A stretch of 64,000 nucleotides of DNA from Lethocerus indicus (taxonomy: Eukaryota > Arthropoda > Insecta > Hemiptera > Belostomatidae): positions 5,456,001-5,520,000 of the forward strand of contig JACDQD010000104.1 of the NCBI GenBank assembly GCA_019843655.1, written 5' to 3'. Under the pieces are notes generated by a model. It saw nothing but the letters and a program-made list of their open reading frames with translations, did not search any database and had not been told where the DNA came from. The translations under genes and the position numbers were made by a program. Positions 12,848-24,045 of this stretch are shown in pieces. Positions within the stretch are counted from its first letter, which is position 1. Each line of letters begins with the position of its first letter.

Positions 12848-15800
12848 TTTTCCAGCAATCCACCGGGTATATAATCATGTTCCAAACATGACGATAATTA
12901 TGGGAAGGTATTAATAAAACGAGCTGCCCTGCCCTGCATTTTGTATATACAGAGTTGCAGAAATACCAAGCAGAAGAGAGAATCAAATAACAAAAAATGC
13001 CCTTCAAGTGTCTCAGGACCGAATCGGCGATAATTCGAGCCGGGAATTAGTAATTCGCGAAATCGAAATTAAATCGAGTCGAAAGCTGGATTAATTGTAA
13101 TACTTAAATTATTCAGCCCACCTTTCAAAATGATTTGGTGCCTATCATATAATTTCGCTCCTTGTTTCATGCAAAGTAAGTACTTCGCAACTTCGAGTCC
13201 GTTTCCCCTAAATCCCCCCAACTTCGACTCCTTCCTTAAAACTGAACGCCGCAATGACAATATTTGTTCAGGACGATATGAATTGATTCATTATAATTTC
13301 TATTCTGTCCCCCAAGTCCCCCCCCCCGCACACACACAGGCGAAATCCTAGTCACGCCAACGGGAGTTTAACCAATAAAAAAATCTGTCCGGACTGGTTA
13401 AATGTTATATATGAAATAACAGGAAAAAAGGTCATTTTCAGATTTCTCTTTATCGATTGGTCGCACACTATTTCGGTTACAGATATTAAACTGTGCCATG
13501 TTTATTAATACCGAAGTATTATTATTCTGAGTATTATACCCAATCTCTGTATGTACTACGACCGCTAATTAGAATGTCCGGTGTCATATTAGCAGAAACA
13601 TTTATCGCGATAATAGTTCATTTAAATTTAAATTAGATTAAATTTAAATCCTAATTGCTTCCTCTATTGGACTTCAGACTCGGGGGCCAGCGTGAACCTT
13701 GCAATCGCAAATTGACCTCACGCATTTGTAAACATTTTTACATCGTATTTTTTTAAATGTGTCTTAAGGGTATTTGCGGTATTATTTTTTATCGTGGAAG
13801 AATCAGCGTTAAGATATTATAAGTGCCTTGGCTGGGGATTTTTTGCTTGCAGTGATAGTATTATATATGTGCACAATTGATAATCTCGAGTTTAATATTC
13901 GCATTTATAATTCACCGAAAATTATTTAACAGCCCGCGTTATGTCTGTCTACAACTCAACAAATAGAATTGTGTACATCCCATACCCAAATTTCACGGGT
14001 TTCTTCTGTTTCCCAAATAAGTTAATGAATAACTCTTCCTTCCCGTCTTAACGTTGGCCTAAACAATACGACCACTAGCACTTATCCCTGATAAATCTAG
14101 GATCCAAAATAAAGAAAAATAATTCCATTACACTCGATCATTCTTAATAATCTATTATTTGAAGCATTCGTCAAATTCTTGACGAATATACAAGAAATAT
14201 AAAGAATTTATGTTCTTACGCGAGGTTAAGTCGCATTTTGATCGACATCAAATTCGGTAGGAGGAAAGAATGTGTATAATCTTTAAATTGGTGGTCTACA
14301 GCTAAACCGGTTTCAGCTTCTTTCTCGACAGGTGAGGTCGGTTGCCGATGAAGTACCGTTACTGTTTTAAAATTGCCAAATTAGGCGGAGAAGCCGAAAC
14401 CGGTCTAGCACGGGAACAGATCACCCAGTGAAGTTAAAACATCGCGAGGGGTATATGAAATTAATTTTTATTTTTTCAGGGGAAACTTCAAGAAAATGTT
14501 CTATCGAATAGGGGAATGGGAAATGGAGAGCATGTCAGAGCCGCGGCGCCATGAGGACTTGGGCGCTCTGAAGACAGTGAACTATCCGGGCTTCAATGTC
14601 CCGCCCCGCCAACACGACCTCGCCCTCGTCCACCTCACCTCGCAGGTCACACTCTCCGAAACTGTCGACCTGCTCTGCCTCTCCGAGGGTGACATGTCCA
14701 CCCTAGACCAGGACAACTGCTTTGTAGCCGGCTGGGGGATGAACGGCTTCAGTCAGTTCAATATTTATTATAGTACAAGTTGGGCCCTAAATAGGAACTC
14801 ACTTAAAAACGATAAAATGTTTTAAACGGAAGGAGAACAACAATTGCGTGCCGTGGATTTCGTGTGTTTCTGTCTCCTCTCGCCGGTTTGGTCTTTTGCT
14901 AGACCGGTTTCGGCTGCTCGCCATCTTCAGTAGCGGTGTTAGTCACTTTTTTGGGCTTTCTCACTGCACTGTCACTGTCACTTGTACTGTTGTGGTTGTC
15001 TGTTTGTCCTGCTTATATATGGGTCTTGTTATTGTGTTTTTCTGGATGTTGTTTGTCTTTCTTTGGGTTGGGAAGGATTTTGGTAATCGGCTTTGTCGGA
15101 TTATCGGTCAAAAATGGGGGGTGAGGTTATTTGATAGTATTAGATGGGCGAATATAGGATCACTTTGGAAATTTATTTTTTCGTTTATTATGTAGCTTTG
15201 TTTGTTCTTGGATTTTGAAATTTTGAAATCATTTTTCAGTGAAATTTTTTTCAATCATTAATATGTCCCGCGCCACCCACGGGGGTGCTAGCCCACTCAA
15301 CGAACACCTAACGAACTTTAATAAAAAACGATAATTTCTTAAAAAACAATTTCATAATTCAAGAGCAAACAAAGCAACATAATTAGCGAATAACTAATTA
15401 TGAATAGTTATGAATATAGCGTCACTTTGGGAATTTATTTTCTCATTTATTATTTCCAAAGTATAAATTCCCAAATCGAAGCTATATTCATCCCGCTAAT
15501 CCTAGTAAAGTACCTCACCCGCCCAACCCCCCTTTTTGACCGACAATCAGACAAAGACTTAAACTGATTAACAAAAGTCCCACACCCCCTCAACTCAAAT
15601 AAGACAAATAACTTCCCGAAAAACACAATAACAAGACAAGTATATATATAAGCACGACAAAAAGACAACCACCACAGTACAAGTGACAGTGACAGTGCAG
15701 TGAGGATGCCCAAAAAACATCCAAAGTGCAAACAGTGACTAACACCGCTACTGAAGATGACGAGCAGTCGAAACCGGTCTAGCAAAAGGCCAAACCAGTG

Positions 15801-17189
15801 AGAGGAGCCAGAAACACACGGAATCTACGGTATTCCGACCCCTCGCAGGCCACAAAACAGGCATTCTAAAAATTGTGTGGTTTAAAATACGTCCACGAGG
15901 ATTCGGAATACAATCACTCTTAATCGTAGACCATCACTCCTACAGACAGGGCAGACGTGTAGTCGGTATTATACGATGCCAAATAGGTAAACTCAAACAT
16001 CGCTATAGACAGCAAACATATCGCCACACAAGCTCCTACAATCCTGTTGAACCGCCGCCAGTATCTCTCTCTCTCTCTCTCTCTCCCTCTGCTAGCCCTA
16101 GGTGTACTCTTCTGAATGTAGTCTTCACTGGATGTAGCCCAATAAAAAAAATGGTATAAATTGTTTTCAGGCCCCCAACTGAAATACCCGCTGGTGTTGC
16201 ACAGGGTGAACGTCTCTCTGGTGGACAGGCAGACGTGCGCTGAGAAGTTGAGCTCCAAGACGAACAGGAAACTCGACATACCGGAGACTACAATATGCGC
16301 CACCGGCAGCCTCGAAGAAGACGTCTGCATGGTAATAATACACGTAGTAATACTAAACCTAGACATCAAATCATACTATTAAATGTATTTATAATATTGA
16401 AAATACCGTGTTCAACCTGGGAATGTGCTATATTTATAAGTTGAATGTATATACAAAAGGCCAATTACTGCTGATTCGTATAGCGAAGCGCATTTACCCA
16501 TAATTTAATATACGAAAAATTTGCAACAGGTTTCACTACCAAGACGGTTGAACGCGACAAATAATTCTGAATTAGACTATTAGTCATCACTGCGGAGAAA
16601 GGGCGGTTAGGTCAAGAGAGGACTTTCTGTTGTCTGTTGCGTCAGGAATTTGCTTTATCAATTGCCGGGAAAAAATAATATTCGTTCGCATGAGGAAAAT
16701 TTCATTTGGCACAGCACCTGATTTCCTGTTGCGAGCTGAGATGTAACAAAACCCGGATCATATTAGGACCGATTGTAGCACTGAACAAATATTCTGCTAA
16801 TCGAATGGTCTAATTGGTACTAGAGTGGACCGGTTTTCAACTCGTCGTCGCTGGCATTCATCGAAACGATTACTCCCGTGTGAATGATGTAAAGCAGCCT
16901 CAATATTCGGGTCCAGCTTTAGGAACAGGTCGATGAGTATAGACACAATGTCTATCTAGACGTTAGACAACTAGATTAGTGCAAAAGAACTATATTTACT
17001 GGCAGGTAAACCGGCTAGCGTTACAACTCTGATTTGTACCCCTTACTGCTGGTTTGGTCTTCCGCTAGACAGGTTTCGGGCGCTCGCCATCTTCAGTAGC
17101 GGTGTTAGTTACTTTCGGCACTTTGGATGTTTTTTTTGGGCATTCTCACTGCACTGCCACTGTCACTTGTACTGTGGCGGTTGTCTGTC

Positions 17190-17237
<48 letters not shown>

Positions 17238-17610
17238 GTGTCTTGATACTGTGTTTTTGGGGGATGTTTGTCTTCATTGTGTTGAGGGGGTGAAATCGTA
17301 TAGTAGGATTAGCTGGGGAATAGAAGATTATAAGACAGACACACACGAAATCTACGGTATTCCAAGCCCTCGCAGACCAGAAAACAGGTATTCTAAACTA
17401 CTCCTTGTAACTTTAATATACTTATAATTGTAATTGTAGGGAGACGGAGGTGATCCGTTGGTCTGCCCTCTGAAAGCGGAACCGTATAGGTACGCCCTGG
17501 TCGGTGTGGTCTCATGGGGCTGGGCTTGCCGTACCGGAACGCCCTCCGTCTACACCCGTGTACAACACTACGCTTCGTGGATCAAAGAGAATCTTCCAAA
17601 AACACCTTAA
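11394..17610 (+). CDS. SPH1: secreted clip-domain serine protease homologue, Ser195 replaced by Gly
   Basis: Six exons: 11394-11500, 11981-12111, 12644-12776, 14480-14751, 16171-16331 and 17440-17610, encoding 324 residues. The start AAGATGG is followed by a hydrophobic signal peptide (VFLLTSLALLLFQTALS). A six-cysteine clip domain follows (CTCSDYKC, then CQKTCC), then a short linker with the disulfide Cys (KGCGIRR). The protease-like domain begins GYGEYPWMVAIF rather than IVGG, so classical N-terminal activation is unlikely. Catalytic His (TAAHC) and Asp (RQHDLALV) are kept. The serine motif is GDGGDP, so both Ser195 and Gly197 are changed and the protein should be catalytically inactive. 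CLIP-A homologues act in haemolymph as cofactors in prophenoloxidase activation; that role is inferred from family. Intron 2 must use a GC donor (GAAG|GCAAGA). FB copies lie in introns 4 and 5. SPH1 lacks the linker exon of SPH2 and is the most diverged of the three. Confidence 0.9.
12794..12844. repeat. (TA)n microsatellite in SPH1 intron 3
   Basis: About 25 TA units starting only 18 bases past the splice donor of exon 3 (GTCAAA at 12777). Confidence 0.95.
12845..14479 (+). other. Remainder of SPH1 intron 3
   Basis: AT-rich, no gene seen. It has a C run near 13320. The stretch near 14285-14420 contains AAACCGGTTTCAGC and an inverted GCCGAAACCGGTCTAGCA, which resembles a badly decayed FB hairpin. 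Confidence 0.45.
14850..15872. mobile_element. Complete ~1-kb FB foldback element in SPH1 intron 4
   Basis: The left arm runs from about 14850 to 15230 and the right arm, its reverse complement, from about 15415 to 15872, ending CACAAAACAGGCATTCTAA. Both arms contain the FB landmarks (TTTGCTAGACCGGTTTCGG, CCATCTTCAGTAG, CACTGTCACTGTCACTTG) and extend inward through a shared GTTGTTTGTC / GGGTTGGG-like inner arm. The core (about 15240-15330) holds one degenerate copy of the unit that is tandemly amplified at 35.9 kb (CCCGCGCCACCC, then GCTAGC, then CAACGAAC). There is a nested small palindrome at about 15415-15500. No transposase is present, so it is non-autonomous. Arm similarity looks high, but I could not measure it. 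Confidence 0.85.
16063..16084. repeat. (CT)n microsatellite
   Basis: About ten CT units in SPH1 intron 4, roughly 90 bases before the acceptor at 16170, adding to a pyrimidine-rich stretch. Confidence 0.9.
16915..17046 (+). repeat. Module C, repeated at 20.53 kb, immediately left of an FB element
   Basis: Shares with 20536-20660 the near-palindrome ATAGACACAATGTCTAT, then TTAGACAACTAGATTA, GCAAAAGAACTATATTT, CTGGCAGGTAAACC and TGTACCCCTTA. In both places an FB arm follows directly, so C and FB may have spread together as one composite. Confidence 0.8.
17047..17398. mobile_element. FB foldback element in the last intron of SPH1
   Basis: The left part starts CTGCTGGTTTGGTCT and carries CCATCTTCAGTAGCGGTGTT. 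The right end is ACACGAAATCTACGGTATTC and CCAGAAAACAGGTATTCTAA. The right arm is mostly deleted, so the hairpin is no longer complete. A long (TA)n tract sits where other copies have a short TGTGTATATATAC. It ends about 30 bases before the splice acceptor branch region of the final SPH1 exon (acceptor 17439). Confidence 0.85.
17192..17234. repeat. (TA)n microsatellite inside an FB element
   Basis: About 21 TA units expanded from the short TATATATA segment at the centre of FB copies. Confidence 0.95.
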
Positions 17611-20526
17611 TATCATTTTAAAGCCCATCACTTACTTACCATCGATTAATAGAAAAATAATTAAAATTCCATACAATGGGGCAGACTCAAAACCCCTTTG
17701 ATCGTTATGTATTTTAAAAATTATATATTAATGATAAATTAGTGAGTTTTCTAAAATTAAATCGCGCCTTAGGCGTGAGAATAGGATACCGAGAAGAGTC
17801 ACTAGTGTGACGTTTATAGTTAATATTTTCAAATATAATAAAAAAAAGGCTCGCAATTATTGGGGTCTAAATTTATTACTGTTTTGTTATTTTAGTTTAT
17901 AGATAATATATAATATATTTGTATTAAGAGATTTATTCATTTCTCGAATCTTAAATAAAATATGTACAAAAAATAATCAGAGTTGAATGAACTCGCGTCT
18001 CTTCTTATGTTTTCCAACCCGTCATTTTGTACCGTCTTGCACTTCAAAATTGTTCCCCTTATTTTTAATCGAATATTTGAGGTATATCTCAATCGTCGTT
18101 ATCAATTTGTTCATTCTAGTATTTCGGTCAATGATTTTTAAGCCTTATTCAAGCAAAAAGGTTAAATCAAATATAACTAACTGTAATTATAGAATACCAA
18201 ATGCACTAGATAACTGCAGTCGTGTGAAACTAGACAATCCAGTTTCTAGTGTCGGTTTCTTACTATTGTCATTCTGTCTGTTTTTTGAAATTCATGACTA
18301 CAGAATAAATTTCCTTTACGGATATTTTTTAAACTATAATAATATAATTGGAGTAATGCGGTTGACACTGATATTGTATTCAATTAAGTAAAACCTGAAG
18401 TATTTACGTGACTTAAATCTATTTGATTTATTCCTAGTATTACTTTAAAAATCCTTAGAACCCTGACTCTAGTTTACAGGTATTTGTCCTGTTTACTTTT
18501 CCTCAAAATGCCCTGACGAGGAAACAGAGGGTAAAATTCAGTTTCGGCCAATTTCAAAAAGGTGCGCAGGTGGAGAAAAATGATGACCGACTCTGAGAAG
18601 AATGAGGACAGAATGAAGGAAAAAGCCCACCAATCGGGCCTATATCGGTTTAGCAGTGAGTCACACGGTTAGGAGGCCTAACACCTCCAAGGACACCTGC
18701 CCATATTAGTTCATTTCTTTTATACAGATACTTGCAGATTAAAACCAAAGAAAAACTGAAAATTGACATAAATAACGAATAGATAGAATAAATGGTAGGG
18801 GGATAAATTCTTCTAGAGAATCCTTCTAACCGCCCCTACCCCTATCTGCTGTTACAGCTCTTCATCTGTATCATAGATACAAGTTAAAATAAATTGCAAT
18901 AAATTTATCATTATAAATCAATAACCGGGTTTATAGTTTTAACGTGCTAGAAAATTCTACAAAAGAACCATACATTTGTTAATGAAACGACACATTTTGT
19001 TTATATAAATTGATCAAATAAACTGCTCACGTGGCCCATGAACTTGACATTCCTTGGGAAGAACGTTTTTTGGAAAGTATTCTTTCCCTCTCTACTAAGC
19101 GGAATTTTAACGGGCCTCAAAATTCTCGCCCAACACAGTAAAGAGGCGAATGTGAATCTGGTGAAATCGCCCAAACTAAAAGTGTTCATCCATTAAAAGC
19201 CGAACGGTTTGGTCTCATGCACGGGGCATTATGCAGTCGTCTTATGCACGTTTTCCCCCTTTCCAGTCTGTCCACCCTCCCGCGAATCCCGCCGTTTACC
19301 TCGTTGGCTTCCCGGTATATCGTGCACAATATCCTAGTGTATATATACCATTCGCCAGAATAATGGATAACGCCGGCGCGCGATAACGTATCTTGGAAAG
19401 ATATGTCTCTGCAGAGTCCGAAACAGACGAATGGAGAATTGTAAGGTTTAACATTTAACTAACGCCGGCCTTGACATTTAACGCGTTAGCTCGGCGCTTC
19501 AATATAGGAATTAGTTTTACGCGAATTTCGAAAACCGAATTCCCGTATTTTCTGTAGTGGAAAGTCATATTGACGGTATAATATTTTTTGTTTGAAATTA
19601 TGAATATTGTAAAGGCGATTGAGGAAACGGATAAACTATAGCAAGGCGGTCGATAACATAACGGAGGGTCCTGGCGTTATTTTTCGTGGGATCGACGACT
19701 GGTTATTAACAACCGGGTGCAACGAGGCTGATTTCACGCGGATGGGGGCCAGTTTTTCACAGAGCCCCATGATAATTGCTCAATCTCATCCGTGACCGGA
19801 TGCACTGACACTTGCTAGGACCGGTCTAAGTTATTCAGAACGGCGTCGTCACTGCCGGATATAATAGGTCGATACTGGGTACGCTTGCTAAGCATGTTCT
19901 TCACGCGGCGTACTTTCCATGCCTATGATGCAGGCATTCACCTCCAAGTAACCAATTACCAACGGACAATTGTGCCCATAATTAGTGCTCTAAGTCAATT
20001 CAAACTTTAAATACAACATTTTCATATGAAATTCACACAAAATTTAATGCTTATAGTAAACTTCCATTAATCGAGACTAATAAAATTCTAAATTAAAATG
20101 TTGCATAATATAAAAATATTTGTTAATTTATTCGAAAGCAATTCATTAAATATCTCGAAACCAGAAATATATGACTTAGACCACTTTCATAATTATGGGC
20201 ACAATTGCCCTAGACTTATAACGCATAACTGTATCTACGATCCTCTTAGAGTTTATTTCATGGTACGCGGTAGAACAAAATATGTTTTAACGATAAGCGA
20301 AATAAGAAATCCCCCTTCTTGGCGTTAGTATTAATCTCTTTTTAGATTTATTTCCATTCTGCTTGGTGTGTCCAAGGTTTTCGCTTATGGCCGGTCCCTA
20401 ATTCCTGTCGGGAAAATTTATTTCTGTAAACATATACAATTCTGTGTTCCATCAAATAGCTGGAACGGGGCACCGTATTATTTAAATTTTAAATGAAATA
20501 GTCATATTATATAAATGTCTTCCTTC
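17611..20526. other. Intergenic region between SPH1 and SPH2
   Basis: Contains the SPH1 poly(A) signals and otherwise no recognised gene. A 134-codon open frame at 17987-18391 is AT-rich, hydrophobic and unlike known proteins; I treat it as chance. Confidence 0.55.
17837..17842 (+). terminator. Poly(A) signal of SPH1
   Basis: AATAAA about 230 bases past the stop, followed by an A run. A second AATAAA lies at 17954-17959. Confidence 0.5.
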
Positions 20527-20535
20527 AAACTTCGA

Positions 20536-20660
20536 GGTATCGATGAGTATAGACACAATGTCTATCGAGAATGCCCTAGGTTAGACAACTAGATTAATGC
20601 AAAAGAACTATATTTTACTGGCAGGTAAACCAGCTAGCGTACCAACTCTGATATGTACCC
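20536..20660 (+). repeat. Module C, second copy
   Basis: Direct repeat of 16915-17046, with a small insertion (GAATGCCCTAG) after the near-palindrome. It again abuts an FB element on its right side. Confidence 0.8.
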
Positions 20661-20666
20661 CTTATA

Positions 20667-21006
20667 ACGTAGATTTCGTGTGCTTCTGTCTCCGCTCGCT
20701 GGTTTGGTCTTTTGCTAGACCGGTTTCGGTTGCTCGCCATCTTCAGTAGCAGTGTTAGTCACTTTTGGTCACTGTCACTTGTACTGTGGGCATATATACA
20801 CACGACAAACAGACAACCGCAGTACAAGTGACAGTGACAGTGCAGTGAGGATGCCCAAAAAACATTCAAAGTGCTAACAGTGACTAACACCGCTACTGAA
20901 GATGGCGAACAGCCGAAACCGGTCTAGCAAAAGACCAAACCAGCGAGCGGAGACAGAAGCACACGAAATCTACAGTATTCCAACCCCTCGCAAACCACAA
21001 AACAGG
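20667..21006. mobile_element. FB foldback element upstream of SPH2 (orientation 1)
   Basis: Two inverted arms: left from GTAGATTTCGTGTGCTTCTG and right ending AACCACAAAACAGG. The left arm is the short form (TTAGTCACTTTTGGTCACTG, lacking the GGATG...CTCACTGC segment). The right arm is the long form (GTGCAGTGAGGATGCCC, then AACATTCAAAGTGC). Compare the copy at 26309, where the short and long arms are swapped. Confidence 0.88.
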
Positions 21007-21371
21007 TATGTTAAAGTAATTATTTATATCGATAATTATTTATTTTACTAGCAATCGATACTTAAGGACTGCTGCCATCGACGTGGCGAATAAGGGACGA
21101 GATAATTGTGTTAGTGTAAAAAGACAAGAGACTGGATTCTTTGTTTAAAGAACAATTTGAATCACTCCACGTGAAGGTTCACATAAACTAGACAATAACT
21201 ATTTTAATTATTGTTGTATTAATAATTATACCGCAATTTTAACCATTTTAGTTATTAAGTGTTGGGAATGAAAAATCAGATACGTATGTGTGTAATTACT
21301 TTTCAGAATGGTGATTTTCCGCAATAACGACGTCTCGCCTAGCCCATAAGGTCAAGGCATAGAGCCTGTTA
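21007..21371 (+). repeat. Module D, ~365-bp duplication (copy 1)
   Basis: Nearly identical to 26647-27006: both begin TATGTTAAAGTAATTATTTA and end GGCATAGAGCCTGTTATC. The only differences I saw are single bases plus a small indel near 21225 (an extra AATTAT here). It is attached to the right side of an FB element in both places. Between SPH1 and SPH2, about 200-570 bases upstream of the SPH2 start. Confidence 0.92.
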
Positions 21372-21422
21372 TCCTACAGTATTCCAACCCCTCTCAGACC
21401 ACAAAACAGGTATATTGAACTA
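21372..21422 (-). repeat. Solo FB terminal repeat upstream of SPH2
   Basis: CTACAGTATTCCAACCCCTC followed by CAGACCACAAAACAGGTATA, the outermost ~45 bases of an FB right end without its partner, about 150 bases before the SPH2 start codon. Confidence 0.8.
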
Positions 21423-21484
21423 AATCCGTAAGGTTCGTGGCGACGCATCTAAACGGGTGGTGAAAAAAAAACAAGAAGTGGATA

Positions 21485-21492
21485 TTACGTCA
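21485..21492. promoter_or_regulatory. CRE/ATF-like site upstream of SPH2
   Basis: TTACGTCA, an exact match to the CREB/ATF half-variant octamer, 82 bases before the start codon at the edge of a GC-rich stretch. Function is only inferred; an 8-base match can occur by chance. Confidence 0.3.
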
Positions 21493-21573
21493 CTTGCGGC
21501 GCGGGGAGGAGGCGCCGGCCATCGCCGGCCATCGCCAGCCGTCCAGTCGGCTCTCGCCCGCCTCCAACTGAAC

Positions 21574-23983
21574 ATGTCGGCTAAAACTCTCTCTCTCATC
21601 GTCTCCCTTTGCGCCTGCTTCCTGGCCGCCGCCTCCCAGACGACCGAAAGCAAGGAGGAGGATTGCGTGTGCGTCAAATTTTACCTGTGCAACATCGACC
21701 AGAAGGTCCTCCAACACGGCGCCGGAGTATTGGATCCCAGGTAGGTCGTCTTAGAAAAATTTATTTTAGAATTTTGGTTTCGGTCACCCCAATTGCAAAA
21801 CATATTATTAAATATTACGATTATTAACTGTCGCCTGCAGTATAACAATAAACCACAGATGGTGGTTGACTGACATAAAATCTATGTCTAAGACCGTTCT
21901 CTGAACACTATATTTACTTTTTTTTCATTTGAAGTTAAATTTTATACAGTTTAGAAAAAAAATAATCCAGCTAATGTCTAGGAAACCCCGTCTTAAATTC
22001 GTAACAGTCATACACACTAGACATACCGCTGTACCTCAGCTTTTAGTATTATCTATCCAAAGGATATAGAATGCTTAGAATACCTGTTTTTGTGGTCTGC
22101 GAGGGGTTGGAATACCGTAGATTTCGTGTTTCTGTCTCCTCTCGCTGGTTTGGTCTTATGCTAGACCGGCGAGAGGAGACAGAAACACACGAAATCTACG
22201 ATATATGAGTCACATTTTTTCGTATCTATTATAAAAGTGTGTTTTTGTGAACTATTTAAACCTCTTTTATTGTTTTAATATAGATTTTTTTCATATAAAC
22301 CGGGGCAAATTCAGGGTTTCTGTTCCGGATAGTGTCTCCATTCATCACACGAGTGACGTTGGACGGTCACTATGGTCTCTGCAAGATGCGACTGATTATG
22401 AGATTGCGGATGTCCCTCATTTACCGGCCGTATTCGAAGGCGAGATTGAACTTGAGCAGAATTGTGGTTTCAGATTTCGGGGACGATTTTTTTTTTTAAA
22501 TTCCATTAATTGCTTCGCCCTCCGAGCAAAAAAAGGATAGCAACAAAAATCAGTTAAGAGAGTTGATACAAATAAACTTTAATGCATTCATAACTAGATA
22601 CGCAATTGCATTAAACCGACCGAACACTTTGAACTCGAATTAAATGACCGACTCTCCCTACGACTCTGAAAAAATTGTGAAAATAGATTTAGCGCATGTT
22701 TTTCCTCTGATATATAAGACAGGGGATTCCCCTATGGCGAGCGCGACCTCCTCAGTGTTTCCAGGAATTTCCAAGGGTCAATGTTCATCCTAGAAACAGA
22801 TGGCCTCACCGGCTTCTGAGGCAGTTTTCTACATTTATTTGACGTTGTGCAACATTTATTTATTCACCGATTCGTCCAGTAGTATCCGATTTGAATATGT
22901 TATTCAAAAATCTGAGAGCTCTAAACGCTATCTGAAGTGGAAAAACCCTTAACCCAAACCGGCGTATAATCGACTGTAAAAAAAACCCAAACCCGCTTAT
23001 TTTTTGGACGTCATTTCTCTCGACATTATTCGTCCTCTCCTCTTATCTTCTTCTTGAAAAAAGACCACCGTTCCTCTTTCTTCCGCTTCCTCTTGTTTGT
23101 CCTCCAGCAAAGGATTCACTTCTGAAACTGTCGTTTACCACCAAACGAATAACTACAATTTTCAATAGTGACCATAATTTCTATTCTTGGTCCTGTTATG
23201 TCAGTCTAGAACTTTTCATACTGTGAAAAGCGATAGCAGCACTCTTTGTTTTTCTTCAGAGGGGGTAGCAATATAATTTCGAGTTGCAATGTTAGATAAA
23301 GTTATGCTCACGTTAAAATGAAAAAATATTTATTATTTTATTTATTTCTATCGTATACTTGAAACAATTACTGTTCCTATATTGGCCTAATTCCAATTAT
23401 CGAATCAGGGAATAATTGATTCCGACAGTACAATGGGAAAATACAGGTGGTAAACTTTCCTTGACTTTTCACTAGGTGTAATCATTCGCTGGGTTTTTTT
23501 GATGAGTGATAAGCACTTTTCTGAGATTCTCGGACGAGGTTATAACCGGTGATGCAACGGACACGCGATTCTATGTCTCTTCACGAGGTCGACTTCTCGT
23601 CATCTTCATCTACTAACGTTACACTAGAGTAGATCGTTGATGCACTAACGGGACTGGCTGTATTTCAAGAAAAACCCAACGGGTTACCTAAATTCATACC
23701 TTCTGTTGAAACATTTTCAAACCTCTATTCTGTTGCGGCACTTTTGTTGCTTATGCTGTTGCCAGTGAACGAATAATGGTACTGACGCCGGCTAGGAACC
23801 GAATCGTGACCAAGGTCATAGTAGCGCGAGGATACAGAAATGGTAGTTTGGTCAAATTCAGTACTAAACCGGTTTCGGCCTAGCCCAACCGGTTTCACAG
23901 TCACTAGTGCTCCGTTAGTGATAGAATGGGGTAGATTGCGGATACGGTCTGTCAGTATAGCATACCGGGTTCGATTTCCTGGG

Positions 23984-24045
<62 letters not shown>

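Noticed and set aside
14290..14420. Additional FB element in SPH1 intron 3
   Set aside because: Shares only AAACCGGTTTC and GCCGAAACCGGTCTAGCA; too diverged to list as a confirmed copy.
23900..23985. tRNA or tRNA-derived SINE suggested by GGGTTCGATTTCC
   Set aside because: Only the T-arm-like part is present; no A box or acceptor stem could be paired.
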